Source of the DNA: Bacteroidales bacterium | Lineage (GTDB): Bacteria > Bacteroidota > Bacteroidia > Bacteroidales > JAQUTK01 | Direction: 5' to 3' | DNA length: 64,000 bases | Assembly (NCBI GenBank): GCA_028709785.1 | Contig: JAQUTK010000003.1 | Coordinates: 156,034 to 220,033, forward strand | In this document: positions 29,192 to 38,622 of the stretch, piece by piece | Numbering within the stretch: the stretch's first letter is position 1 | How the letters are laid out: every line of letters begins with the position of its first letter | Notes under the pieces: generated by a model | What the model saw: only the letters and a program-made list of their open reading frames with translations | Database searches by the model: none | What the model was told of the DNA's origin: nothing | Translations under genes and position numbers: made by a program

Positions 29192-32100
29192 TTACTGAAG
29201 GATCATTCGGTTTACAGCTCTGAAATAGACAGCTCCATGGCGCTCCGCACGGATTTCATACAGGTAGATACCTGCATCCAGCAGACCTCTGGACCAGAAA
29301 TGCTGGTTGAACCCTTCTTCTGCGGAAACAGACCTGCTGCTGATTGCTTTTCCCTGATTATCATAGAGGGTAAGTGTCGCTTTGTCGCCTGCGGCAGGTA
29401 ATGAATAACTGATCGTTGTCGTTGTCATCACCGGATTGGGGAAGTTCTTCAAACTGCTGTTTGCATCATGCGTCACGATGGATGTTTCCGTCAGAATATC
29501 GGTCTTATCATACGGAGTCAGTGCCCATAGGTTCGGATCTTTTTTGGTTCCGGTTGCTGTGGCGGGTTCGCTGCCATTTAATACCAGTCCGGTAGTGCCG
29601 GTTCGTAATGTATAGTAGGAGGTTCCGTTTTCACGATAGACATATGCCAATGCGATCTGTTGTTCGGCATCATCGGCATTTGCTTCCCGAAGTTCCGGTC
29701 CTGACGCTGTGATTGCCAGGTTCATTCCATTCTTCAGATTAGTCAAGGTGTACGTGCTCTCAGTCGCTTTTTTGGCAATCCAATAGTGAGTAAAATCGTC
29801 AGATTCGCTTGTCGTTGTGGTGAGAGCCGTCTCTCCGGCAACCAGTTTCCTCATTTTCAGCTTGCTGCTGATACTGAAGACGAGTGAGTCGGCGGTAACA
29901 AATGTTTCCTGAGGAACGAATGCCCAGAGCTGGTTGTTTGAGCGGTAATCAGAATAAGATCCTACCACTTTGTCCGCATAGCTGTCCATTGCCTGATAGT
30001 TGTACGTATAGGTGCCTCCGTTGACTGTCGTATTGTAATAAGAGATGGTGTAATAGCTGAACGGCGCGTTGGAGGTTGCTCCTATGGTTTGATAGTGCGC
30101 CAGAGAAAGATTGTTATTCTTCGAGAGTGAACTCTGGATGGTGTATCCCCCGGCTGAGTTAGCATTACCTGAATAGGCGATATAATCACCTGTTCCCATG
30201 TTCTTGATCCGGTAGTGACCGGTCTTGTTATTGATGCTGTTCAAATATTCAACCGTCCAGTAATAGTTGCTATTCAGGTTGGTTGTAGAGGTGCTGCCTG
30301 ACGTTTTCAGCGTTGTGCCCTCCTGGTATAGATATCCATCGCGCTGGTTGCGGATCAGGAACGTCTGATCTTTCTCTATGACCGGATTCTGGATATACTC
30401 ATACGTTTTATTAAACGAGATCTTTGATTTTGTGTCGCGATAGACTTCTCCCGCAGGGGTCAGTGAACCGTCGTTGTCGCGGATCACCCGTCGCCAGTCT
30501 TCCACCCAGTTATAGATCGAATAACGTTCGAAATAGTCGGTGCTTTCCATGGCATCCAGGATGTAGGTGATATCTTTCTTCTGTTCGGCTTCAGTCTTGC
30601 TACCTCCTTCTGTGGTCCAGTTTGCGCCATTGTTCCATTCGGTTGTCCACAAAGGGCGACGGGTATTAGTATATGCATCACTGAAATAACTTGTCCAGTT
30701 ACTTCTTTCCCATCCGCCAAAGTAGGCATGTAAGGCCACAAAGTCTATCCGATAGTTGCGGTGTTCACATTCACGTATGAATGTATATAATCCATTTCCT
30801 ATACTGGCATAAGCCGGCGAACCGACTCTCAGTCCGGATGCCATCATGCTGGGCCATCCGTTAATCATTTCCTGCATGGACATATCTGCCTGATTTGTCT
30901 GATCCGGTTCATTATATCCCAACACATGATTAATGCCTGTCTGGTTATTCACGTCACCATACGGGAACCAATCGGACTTGCCGGTCACCATCGCCGTAAA
31001 ATCCTTGTTGAGGGAGCGCAGCGAACTGCTTGGTCCCCACGTATAGAACCAGCTGATCTTCAGTTTCTCATGATTATCCGCACTTCCATTGCAATAGCCT
31101 TTCTTGGCTGTATATCTCCAGGGGAATACACGGATAAAGGAGACGGACTTATCTAATTCGACAGGCATCTTGTTAACGACAATATCGTTGTCTGTCGCGA
31201 TATATACCCGACTGGTTCCGGTACCGTTTGATGACTCTGCAAATGTTGCCATATATCCTTTTTTCAGCACAAAAGAAGAGATCTCATTGTCGAATGCTCC
31301 TAACTGCGTCGATGTATAATATGTTTCCGGAATCAACTCTTTGGATTCACCTTTCCGATTGAGGTCGTTATATACAGTCAGTGCTGCAAAAGAGGCTCCT
31401 TGAGGAATAACCACAGTACCTTCGCCATACATTTCCACTCTGACATTGTTGTTCAGGGAAGCTCTATTCCCATTTACAGTGATTTTGTTGAGCAAACTAA
31501 AAACATTCAGTGGACGGATACTGTCGAAAAAGAGCCATGCGTCTTCCGAATTAAGAGCTACCGTACTTTTGACCAAAGGAGAGCTGGAATAGGTGAAATG
31601 CAGTTCGCCGTTACCTTTCAGCGTGTAATCGCGATTCATTGCTGCCGTGTGCCTGATGATAGTATCTTCGCTAACCGTGATGGAACTCCGTGCATCAACA
31701 ATCATTGCTTCACTGTCTTTGATGGAAGCGGATCTGACATTCGGGTCGCTGTTGATCGTTATATCGTCTATATAGATGGTTCCTGCTGTTTTTGGCAGGA
31801 ATTTGAGGCCTTGAATATACACATTTCTATTGAGTGGATAGACCATCTCGACCCATTGGTTTTGATAAGCAACATTATAGGGCTCATCCCCATACGTTCT
31901 ACTTGACGACAGACTTATCGCACTTACTGTAAACTGAGTACCGGGTGTGTACACCTTTACATGGAGGTAAAAATCCGTTAATGGGCGTATCTTTTGAAAA
32001 GAGAGAATGACTCCTTTTTCTGACACATCATTGCCTGTGATTTCAATTTTCAGTGCTTTACCGGATTTATTCAGTTTGGTGTTTTCCGGATTATCGACAC

Positions 32101-32251
32101 ATGAGAATGTGATCGCATTTTCTCCCGCATCAACAGAAACGGAATCAATATTGCTATCCTCAAAATCAATAACAGGAAGGATGTCCGCTTTGCCGGAGAA
32201 GGTATTGACCATGATCAAAGCAATACCCAATAACAATACTTTCGCATTCAT
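29192..32251 (-). CDS. Multidomain GH128-like glycanase with T9SS sorting domain
   Basis: 1019 residues. After a signal peptide (residues 1-22) come about 150 residues resembling a carbohydrate-binding beta sandwich, a second beta-rich region with parallel-beta-like strands (190-360), and a catalytic core at about 370-610 of the Asl1/GH128 type. Candidate catalytic residues are Glu448 in GYNEPD and Glu538 in WTTEWN. Residues 630-920 contain repeated segments (HYRIKNMGTGDYIAY, YTLTNLKNGMNLAI, YYTLRTGTTGLVLNG) suggestive of ricin-like beta-trefoil modules. The C-terminus from about 935 (NFPNPV, then LTLYDNQGKAI, GLLDAGIYLYEI) is a type A T9SS signal. Known GH128 enzymes cleave beta-1,3-glucan; the substrate here is open. 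It heads an operon with the GH51 gene. Confidence 0.82.
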   Translation of the reverse strand: MNAKVLLLGIALIMVNTFSGKADILPVIDFEDSNIDSVSVDAGENAITFSCVDNPENTKLNKSGKALKIEITGNDVSEKGVILSFQKIRPLTDFYLHVKVYTPGTQFTVSAISLSSSRTYGDEPYNVAYQNQWVEMVYPLNRNVYIQGLKFLPKTAGTIYIDDITINSDPNVRSASIKDSEAMIVDARSSITVSEDTIIRHTAAMNRDYTLKGNGELHFTYSSSPLVKSTVALNSEDAWLFFDSIRPLNVFSLLNKITVNGNRASLNNNVRVEMYGEGTVVIPQGASFAALTVYNDLNRKGESKELIPETYYTSTQLGAFDNEISSFVLKKGYMATFAESSNGTGTSRVYIATDNDIVVNKMPVELDKSVSFIRVFPWRYTAKKGYCNGSADNHEKLKISWFYTWGPSSSLRSLNKDFTAMVTGKSDWFPYGDVNNQTGINHVLGYNEPDQTNQADMSMQEMINGWPSMMASGLRVGSPAYASIGNGLYTFIRECEHRNYRIDFVALHAYFGGWERSNWTSYFSDAYTNTRRPLWTTEWNNGANWTTEGGSKTEAEQKKDITYILDAMESTDYFERYSIYNWVEDWRRVIRDNDGSLTPAGEVYRDTKSKISFNKTYEYIQNPVIEKDQTFLIRNQRDGYLYQEGTTLKTSGSTSTTNLNSNYYWTVEYLNSINNKTGHYRIKNMGTGDYIAYSGNANSAGGYTIQSSLSKNNNLSLAHYQTIGATSNAPFSYYTISYYNTTVNGGTYTYNYQAMDSYADKVVGSYSDYRSNNQLWAFVPQETFVTADSLVFSISSKLKMRKLVAGETALTTTTSESDDFTHYWIAKKATESTYTLTNLKNGMNLAITASGPELREANADDAEQQIALAYVYRENGTSYYTLRTGTTGLVLNGSEPATATGTKKDPNLWALTPYDKTDILTETSIVTHDANSSLKNFPNPVMTTTTISYSLPAAGDKATLTLYDNQGKAISSRSVSAEEGFNQHFWSRGLLDAGIYLYEIRAERHGAVYFRAVNRMILQ

Positions 32252-32322
32252 GATATGATAAGATTTTAGTTTCTACTCGTTTATAGTTTCATCAGTTTCA
32301 GAAAGATAGTACTTCTTGCTTG

Positions 32323-32352
32323 CAAAGATAATTGTTGTTTTCGAAAGACAAA
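32323..32352 (-). promoter_or_regulatory. Promoter of the GH128-GH51 operon
   Basis: The minus strand has TTTG (32352-32349), an 18-nt spacer and TATCTTTG (32330-32323). The leader to the ATG at 32251 is about 65 nt. Confidence 0.65.
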
Positions 32353-32397
32353 ATAAATAAGGTGAATATTTACACTTAATAGAATGTCCAAAAAGAA

Positions 32398-32429
32398 GCC
32401 CCGGGTTTTTCAAAAAGAAAACCCGGGGC
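32398..32429 (-). terminator. Terminator of the succinate dehydrogenase operon
   Basis: GCCCCGGGTTTT (32398-32409) and AAAACCCGGGGC (32418-32429) form a perfect 12-bp stem with an 8-nt loop. The minus strand continues with TTCTTTTTGG. Confidence 0.88.
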
Positions 32430-32453
32430 ACTTTATAAAGTAACGTACTATGA

Positions 32454-33209
32454 TCAGCTTTTCAAGGTAGCTTTCAGGAATTCACGATTCAAACGGGCAA
32501 TATTGCTGATTGAAATCCCTTTTGGGCATTCAGCTTCGCACTGACGTGTATTGGTACAGTTACCAAAACCTACTTCATCCATCTTGGCAACCATCGCTTT
32601 CGCACGGGCAGCTGCTTCAACACGTCCCTGTGGAAGTAATGCCAACTGGCTTACTTTTGCAGAGACAAACAACATCGCCGAACCATTCTTGCACGCAGCG
32701 GCACAAGCACCGCAACCAATACAAGAAGCAGAGTCCATTGCTTCGTCGGCATCTATCTTTGATATCGGAGTTGAATTGGCATCAGGAACACCGCCGGTAT
32801 TCACATTCACATAACCACCGGCCTGAATGATTTTATCATAGGCTCCACGGTCAACCATCAGGTCTCTGATAACAGGGAAACCTGCTGAACGCCAAGGCTC
32901 AATCGTGATTGTCTCACCATCCTTGAATTTGCGCATGTGCAACTGACACGTTGTAACCTGTGTGTCGGGACCATGAGGGTGACCATTGATATACAAACTA
33001 CACATTCCACAGATACCTTCGCGGCAGTCGTGATCAAATGCAATAGGTTCTTCTCCTTTGTTAATCAGTTGCTCGTTCAGGATGTCCAGCATTTCAAGGA
33101 AAGAGCAGTCTGTAGAGACTTTGTCCAGTTTGTATGTCTGGAATCCTCCCTGAGCTTTCGGACCTTTTTGACGCCAGATCTTAAGCGTGATATTTATTGT
33201 CTTTTCCAT
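32454..33209 (-). CDS. sdhB: Succinate dehydrogenase/fumarate reductase iron-sulfur subunit
   Basis: 251 residues. The plant-type 2Fe-2S site is in CREGICGMC plus a later Cys. The second half has [11 protein letters not shown] and [14 protein letters not shown], supplying the 4Fe-4S and 3Fe-4S clusters. It passes electrons between the flavin subunit and the membrane cytochrome. It is the last gene of sdhC-sdhA-sdhB, 16 nt after sdhA, before a strong terminator. In anaerobic Bacteroidales this complex normally runs as fumarate reductase, so frdB is an equally valid name. Confidence 0.96.
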   Translation of the reverse strand: MEKTINITLKIWRQKGPKAQGGFQTYKLDKVSTDCSFLEMLDILNEQLINKGEEPIAFDHDCREGICGMCSLYINGHPHGPDTQVTTCQLHMRKFKDGETITIEPWRSAGFPVIRDLMVDRGAYDKIIQAGGYVNVNTGGVPDANSTPISKIDADEAMDSASCIGCGACAAACKNGSAMLFVSAKVSQLALLPQGRVEAAARAKAMVAKMDEVGFGNCTNTRQCEAECPKGISISNIARLNREFLKATLKS

Positions 33210-33225
33210 TGTGATTCCTCTTTAA

Positions 33226-35169
33226 TTATGATTTGTAATTTCTTGTTTGACGGTGAATGAACTCGTATGTCAGATCTTCTTTGATCATCTCAGGAGTCTT
33301 ATCAGCGCCTGCATATTTCCAGCAAGATGCGTACGCATAGTGTTCGTCATCGCGGAGAGCTTCACCTTCCGGTGTTTGGTATTCTTCGCGGAAGTGACCA
33401 CCACAAGATTCATTACGGCTCAAACTGTCTAAAGCCATCAGTTCACCTATCTCAATGAAGTCAGAAAGACGCAGTGCCTTGTCCAGTTCGGTGTTGAAAT
33501 CGTTTTTATCACCGGGGATGAACAAATCGCTCCAGAATTTCTTTTTCAGTTCGGCTAACTTCTTCAAGCCAATATCCAAACCTTCTTTGGTACGACCCAT
33601 ACCTACATAGTTCCACATGATGTGTCCTAACTCTTTGTGAAGAGAGTCTACAGAGCTCTTACCTTTGATATTCATCAGCTTCGTGATCTTATCGTTCACG
33701 GCTTTTTCTGCTTCATTGAATTCTTTCAGATCTGTACTGAAACGCGGAACCTGAATCTGGTCGGCCAAGTAGTTTTGAATCGTGTACGGGAGGATGAAAT
33801 AACCGTCGGCCAAACCTTGCATCAAAGCAGATGCTCCCAGACGGTTGGCACCGTGGTCGGAGAAGTTGGCTTCACCGATTGCAAACAAGCCCTGTACGTT
33901 TGTCATTAGTTCGTAGTCAACCCAAAGTCCACCCATTGTGTAGTGAATGGCGGGATAGATCATCATCGGAGTTTCATATGGATTCTCGTCCACAATCTTC
34001 TCATACATTTGGAATAAGTTACCATAACGGGCTTCTACAACATCCTTACCCAAACGGTTGATAGCCGCAGAGAAATCAAGGAATACAGCCAGACCGGTTG
34101 CATTTACACCGAATCCGGCATCGCAACGTTCTTTAGCAGCACGTGAAGCCACGTCGCGGGGCACCAGGTTACCGAATGCAGGATAACGTCTTTCCAGATA
34201 GTAGTCACGATCCTCTTCCTTAATATCTGCTCCTTTTAATTTTCCGGCGCGGATTGCTTCTGCATCTTCTTTCTTCTTTGGCACCCAGATACGTCCATCG
34301 TTACGAAGAGACTCGGACATCAAAGTCAGTTTGGATTGGAAGTCACCATGTTGAGGAACGCAAGTAGGGTGGATCTGTGCGAATGCCGGGTTTGCAAAAC
34401 AAGCTCCTTTGTGGTAGCACTGAATAGCAGCAGAGCCATTGGATGCCATTGCATTGGTTGACAGGAAGAATGTGTTTCCGTAACCACCGGTGGCAATTAC
34501 AACCGCATGTGCAGAAAAACGTTCTATTTTACCGGTGATCAGGTTACGCGCGATAATACCGCGGGCGCGGCCATCTATAATGACAACATCCAACATCTCA
34601 TGGCGAGTGAACATTTTTACGTTGCCTTTATTTACTTGACGGCTTAGTGCTGAGTAAGCACCCAGTAACAACTGCTGACCGGTTTGTCCTTTCGCATAAA
34701 ACGTACGGGACACCTGCGCTCCACCGAATGAACGGTTGTCCAGCAGTCCGCCGTATTCGCGTGCGAAAGGAACCCCTTGAGCAACACATTGGTCGATAAT
34801 GCTACCTGAAACCTCAGCTAAACGGTGTACGTTAGCTTCTCGGGCACGGTAGTCACCTCCTTTGATTGTATCGTAGAAAAGGCGATAGACGCTATCGCCA
34901 TCATTTTGATAGTTTTTTGCTGCATTGATACCACCTTGTGCGGCAATAGAGTGTGCGCGGCGTGGTGAATCCTGAATACAGAAGTTGAGTACGTTGAAAC
35001 CAAGTTCTCCGAGGGATGCGGCAGCAGAACCACCAGCCAATCCGGTACCCACGACAATAATATCCAAACGGCGTTTGTTAGACGGATTTACCAACTTCTG
35101 GTGTGCCTTATAATTTGTCCACTTTTCGGCCAACGGACCGGCAGGGATTTTTGCATTAAGTTCAGCCAT
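33226..35169 (-). CDS. sdhA: Succinate dehydrogenase/fumarate reductase flavoprotein subunit
   Basis: 647 residues. The FAD-binding motif [19 protein letters not shown] is near the N-terminus; the flavin-linking His is in the [13 protein letters not shown] segment. RIHPTCVP-like [12 protein letters not shown] and [12 protein letters not shown] belong to the dicarboxylate site. The length fits the class with a diheme-type single cytochrome subunit. It interconverts succinate and fumarate. It is the middle gene of the three-gene operon. Confidence 0.96.
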   Translation of the reverse strand: MAELNAKIPAGPLAEKWTNYKAHQKLVNPSNKRRLDIIVVGTGLAGGSAAASLGELGFNVLNFCIQDSPRRAHSIAAQGGINAAKNYQNDGDSVYRLFYDTIKGGDYRAREANVHRLAEVSGSIIDQCVAQGVPFAREYGGLLDNRSFGGAQVSRTFYAKGQTGQQLLLGAYSALSRQVNKGNVKMFTRHEMLDVVIIDGRARGIIARNLITGKIERFSAHAVVIATGGYGNTFFLSTNAMASNGSAAIQCYHKGACFANPAFAQIHPTCVPQHGDFQSKLTLMSESLRNDGRIWVPKKKEDAEAIRAGKLKGADIKEEDRDYYLERRYPAFGNLVPRDVASRAAKERCDAGFGVNATGLAVFLDFSAAINRLGKDVVEARYGNLFQMYEKIVDENPYETPMMIYPAIHYTMGGLWVDYELMTNVQGLFAIGEANFSDHGANRLGASALMQGLADGYFILPYTIQNYLADQIQVPRFSTDLKEFNEAEKAVNDKITKLMNIKGKSSVDSLHKELGHIMWNYVGMGRTKEGLDIGLKKLAELKKKFWSDLFIPGDKNDFNTELDKALRLSDFIEIGELMALDSLSRNESCGGHFREEYQTPEGEALRDDEHYAYASCWKYAGADKTPEMIKEDLTYEFIHRQTRNYKS

Positions 35170-35200
35170 AATCTAAATTAATATTTAAAAGGTTACAAAT

Positions 35201-35929
35201 TTAAGCTGGACAGCAACCGCTGCAGCACAATGATTTGATAAGGAAGAAGATTGGAACGAGGGCAAATCCAATAGCGATGATTGTAGCCACGATGTTAGAG
35301 ATACATCTCAGACGTGAGAACCAAATCTTGCCATCCCAGCCAATTGTCTGGAACGCACTCCAGAATCCATGCGTAAGGTGAAACCACAAAGCTCCCAGCC
35401 AAACGATGTAAAGTACTACATAGAGTGGTTGTGCGAAGAAATATTGAATCAAAGCAGCTCCGTCAGCGGGAGATACCATAACACCACCGGCAGACACTTC
35501 CTCAAGACCCATCAGTTCGGCAAATTGCATTTTGTACCAGAACTGTGTAAGGTGAAGACAAAGGAAACCGATTACGATGATGCCGAGTACGAACATGTTT
35601 TTGGAAGCCCATTCCACTTCTTTCGGTCGTGCATTAACGGCATATTTGATAGAACCGCGTGCTTTTTGATTTTGAAGTGTCAGAATGATTGCCACAATGA
35701 TGTGGATCACAAATCCTGCTGCCAAACCCAATGAAGCTGCAAGGGCATACCAATTAGCGCCGAGGAATTCACAAATCATGTTGTAACCTTCAGTAGAGAA
35801 TACTGCTACCAGGTTCATAGACATGTGAAACAACAAAAACAGGATAAGCATAAGCCCGGTGATGCTCATCACAAATTTCTTGATGATCGATGTGTTCATC
35901 AAGCTTGGAGCCGAATCATTTTTCGCCAT
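35201..35929 (-). CDS. sdhC: Succinate dehydrogenase/fumarate reductase cytochrome b subunit
   Basis: 242 residues with five predicted membrane helices (for example FVMSITGLMLILFLLFHMSM and SLGLAAGFVIHIIVAIILTL). Several membrane His residues (FHMSMN, VIHI, CLHLTQFW, WFHLTHGFW) suit two b hemes, as in the B. subtilis/Wolinella type. It anchors the complex and exchanges electrons with menaquinone. It is the first gene of the operon and ends with an unusual Cys-rich tail (LCCSGCCPA). Confidence 0.93.
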   Translation of the reverse strand: MAKNDSAPSLMNTSIIKKFVMSITGLMLILFLLFHMSMNLVAVFSTEGYNMICEFLGANWYALAASLGLAAGFVIHIIVAIILTLQNQKARGSIKYAVNARPKEVEWASKNMFVLGIIVIGFLCLHLTQFWYKMQFAELMGLEEVSAGGVMVSPADGAALIQYFFAQPLYVVLYIVWLGALWFHLTHGFWSAFQTIGWDGKIWFSRLRCISNIVATIIAIGFALVPIFFLIKSLCCSGCCPA

Positions 35930-35970
35930 AAGATTTGAATTAATGTTTAGAATTTTTAGTAATGAAAGTG

Positions 35971-36002
35971 CAAAAGTAGCTGATTTACGTCACACAAACA
36001 AA
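35971..36002 (-). promoter_or_regulatory. Promoter of the sdhCAB operon
   Basis: The minus strand has TTTG (36002-35999), a 20-nt spacer and TACTTTTG (35978-35971), 42 nt before the sdhC start. Confidence 0.65.
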
Positions 36003-36025
36003 TGAATAAAGAAATATTTCCATAT

Positions 36026-36069
36026 TCTCCCGGGTCTCATTTTAATCCTTCGAATGAGCTGCCCGGAGA
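36026..36069 (-). terminator. Possible terminator of the threonine operon
   Basis: Inverted segments TCTCCCGGGTCTCATT (36026-36041) and AATGAGCTGCCCGGAGA (36053-36069) can pair with small bulges. The T tract is weak, so it may only partly terminate. Confidence 0.5.
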
Positions 36070-36083
36070 TGTCGTCACCATAT

Positions 36084-37385
36084 TTACTTTCTCATCAAAA
36101 AAGCTGCAAAGTCATCATATTGTGTACTCATTGAGACTGATTGTTTCGTTCCTTGCATGAAATAGTCCAACTTGGCAGGAATATCAACAGACTGTCCGAG
36201 AATACGATCCACTTTTTCCTTGAATTTGGCCGGATGGGCTGTTTCAAGGAAGACACCGGTTTCACCTTTTTTGAGTCCGTCGAGTAATCCTTGAATACCA
36301 CAAGCACCATGAGGATCACAGACATATCCGTATGATTGAAATACTGATTGCAGGGTGTAGGTTATCTGTTCGTCTGTGTATGTATAACCGCTGATGTCTT
36401 TACAGATTGCGTCATGTGAGTGTTCGTACAGGTCAAGAACTCGGACAAAATTACTGGGATCACCTACGTCCATTGCGTTGGCGAGTGTTGCCACGGAAGG
36501 ACGTGGAGAATAGATGCCTGATTGAAGGTATTGATGAAAAATGTCGTTGCGGTTGTTGGAAGCAATAAAACGCTTGATGGGCAGACCCATTTTCTTTCCG
36601 AACAATCCGGCGGTGATATTACCAAAGTTGCCGCTTGGTACACATACAACCATGTTATCAGCCTTGCCGGCTCTTACCAGTTGTGCATACGCATGGAAAT
36701 AGTAGAACGACTGTGGCAGGAAACGTGCCACATTAATTGAATTGGCAGAAGTAAGATTCATCTTCTGATTCAAGGCCTCGTCCATAAAAGCACTTTTCAC
36801 CAGTCGCTGACAATCATCGAAAGTTCCGTCAATTTCAATGGCGGTAATGTTTTGTCCGAGCGTGGTAAACTGTTTCTCCTGTATTTCACTGACAAGTCCT
36901 TTCGGATACAGGACGTAGACATGAATACCTTCCACGCCGAGGAAGCCATTGGCAACCGCACTTCCTGTATCGCCAGAAGTAGCAACCAGTACGTTGACGT
37001 CACTTTGTCCCTGTTTGCGTATAAAGTATCCCAGAAGGCGCGCCATAAAACGAGCACCAACATCCTTGAATGCCAGCGTCGGGCCATGAAACAGTTCGAG
37101 GGAGTAGATTGAATCCGTGAGTGGAACCAATGGGATTTCAAAGTTCATTGTGTCATATACAATCGCTTTCAGGGTTTCTTTTTCGATGTCGTCACCAAAG
37201 AAAGCATTTGCAACTTCAAAAGAGATCTCCTGCAATGAAAGCGTTCCGATTTTTTTAAAGAAAGAATCGGGAAGCATGTGAATCTGTTCCGGCATATACA
37301 ATCCTTTGTCCGGAGCCAATCCTTTGACTACGGCTTCCTGAAGTGTTGCCTTTGGCGCTTTGCCATTTGTGCTATAGTAATTCAT
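36084..37385 (-). CDS. thrC: Threonine synthase
   Basis: 433 residues. The PLP lysine lies in GPTLAFKDVGARFMAR; VATSGDTGSAVANGF and VCVPSGNFGNITAGL are phosphate- and cofactor-binding segments. The N-terminus MNYYSTNGKAPKATLQEAVVKGLAPDKGLYMPE is the type found in E. coli and yeast. It converts O-phosphohomoserine to threonine. It is the third gene of a threonine operon, 12 nt after the ApgM-like gene. Confidence 0.96.
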   Translation of the reverse strand: MNYYSTNGKAPKATLQEAVVKGLAPDKGLYMPEQIHMLPDSFFKKIGTLSLQEISFEVANAFFGDDIEKETLKAIVYDTMNFEIPLVPLTDSIYSLELFHGPTLAFKDVGARFMARLLGYFIRKQGQSDVNVLVATSGDTGSAVANGFLGVEGIHVYVLYPKGLVSEIQEKQFTTLGQNITAIEIDGTFDDCQRLVKSAFMDEALNQKMNLTSANSINVARFLPQSFYYFHAYAQLVRAGKADNMVVCVPSGNFGNITAGLFGKKMGLPIKRFIASNNRNDIFHQYLQSGIYSPRPSVATLANAMDVGDPSNFVRVLDLYEHSHDAICKDISGYTYTDEQITYTLQSVFQSYGYVCDPHGACGIQGLLDGLKKGETGVFLETAHPAKFKEKVDRILGQSVDIPAKLDYFMQGTKQSVSMSTQYDDFAAFLMRK

Positions 37386-37397
37386 ATTGTTCGAAAG

Positions 37398-38603
37398 TTA
37401 TTTAAAAAGTTGTTTGATAAACTGATCTTCCGCGAGCAGACCATAGGCTCCGTTTGCTGCGCTAAACTCATCAAAAGCCATGACATCATCTGCTTTCATG
37501 CCAGGTTTGTAAATGACGAATGGAACGGGCTCAGCCGTATGGGTACGCGTTGCGATAGGTGTTGGATGATCAGGCAGGAGCGCGATAGCAACCGGCTCTT
37601 CCCATTGGGACAGTTGTTCCAAAAGCGGCTTGACAACCCTTTGGTCCAGGTCGGTAATCGTTTTTGTCTTTAATGCGAGACTTCCTTCATGTCCTGCTTC
37701 ATCACTTGCTTCAATGTGCAGGTATACAAAATCGTGATCTTTGAGCGCTTCCAGAGCTGCTTTCACTTTGTTTTCGTAATTGGTGTCATACAATCCGGTC
37801 GCACCTTCTACCTCAATGACGTCCAATCCGGCATAGACTCCAATACCGCGTATCAGATCCACGGCAGAGATGACGGCACCTTTGCCGATGCCATACAGCT
37901 CCTTCATTGTTTTCATCTTTGGCTTATACCCAGGAGACCATGGCCAGATCGAGTTGGCAGGATCTTTTCCTTCGGCAACTCTCTTTTTGTTGACAGGATG
38001 ATCGGGGAGGATCTCCATTGAACGCAGGATGAGTGTGCGCAATAAGTCTGCCGTATCTTCAGCTTCAGGTTTGGATGCTTTCGGTAAAAGCGGTTCAAAC
38101 GCATGAAGTGGAACATCGTGCGGCGGAATACAATCGACCGCTTTATTTCCTCCTTTTATGACGAGTAGGTGACGGTAGGATACTCCGGTATGAAAAGAAA
38201 TACGATCTGTTCCCAGCTTTTCGTTCAGAAAAGCGATGAGTTGATCCGCCTCTTCCGTATGAATATGTCCGGAAGAGTGATTTTTCAGAAGGGGCCCTTC
38301 CATACAAACCAGGTTGCATCGCATCGCCATTTCATCCTCCTTTAATTCGACTCCTATGCTTGCAGCTTCCAATACCCCTCTTCCTTCATAGACCCGATTC
38401 AGATCATAACCAAGAATGGACATATTGGCAATTTCGCTTCCGGGATGAAAACCTGCAGGTACAGTGATCAAACGTCCGTTGCATCCGAGTGATGCCAGAC
38501 GATCCATGGCAGGAGTCGGTACGTGTTGTAACAACGTTTTGTTGCCGAGGGGGGCAATAGGCTCATCAGCCATACCGTCTCCCAGTATGATTAAATATTT
38601 CAT
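37398..38603 (-). CDS. ApgM-family phosphatase-fold protein, presumed homoserine kinase
   Basis: 401 residues of the alkaline phosphatase superfamily. The N-terminus KYLIILGDGMADEP carries the first metal Asp. Later motifs include FHPGSEIANMSILGYD (nucleophile Ser), HIEASDEAGHEGSL and ALLPDHPTPIATRTHT (metal-binding Asp/His). By sequence it is a cofactor-independent phosphoglycerate mutase of the archaeal type. Its place between thrA and thrC, and the absence of a GHMP-type thrB here, match a Bacteroidota/delta-proteobacterial subgroup proposed to act as homoserine kinase. The function rests on context, not on direct sequence proof. Confidence 0.82.
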   Translation of the reverse strand: MKYLIILGDGMADEPIAPLGNKTLLQHVPTPAMDRLASLGCNGRLITVPAGFHPGSEIANMSILGYDLNRVYEGRGVLEAASIGVELKEDEMAMRCNLVCMEGPLLKNHSSGHIHTEEADQLIAFLNEKLGTDRISFHTGVSYRHLLVIKGGNKAVDCIPPHDVPLHAFEPLLPKASKPEAEDTADLLRTLILRSMEILPDHPVNKKRVAEGKDPANSIWPWSPGYKPKMKTMKELYGIGKGAVISAVDLIRGIGVYAGLDVIEVEGATGLYDTNYENKVKAALEALKDHDFVYLHIEASDEAGHEGSLALKTKTITDLDQRVVKPLLEQLSQWEEPVAIALLPDHPTPIATRTHTAEPVPFVIYKPGMKADDVMAFDEFSAANGAYGLLAEDQFIKQLFK

Positions 38604-38622
38604 CGTATGTTCTCCTTTTCAG

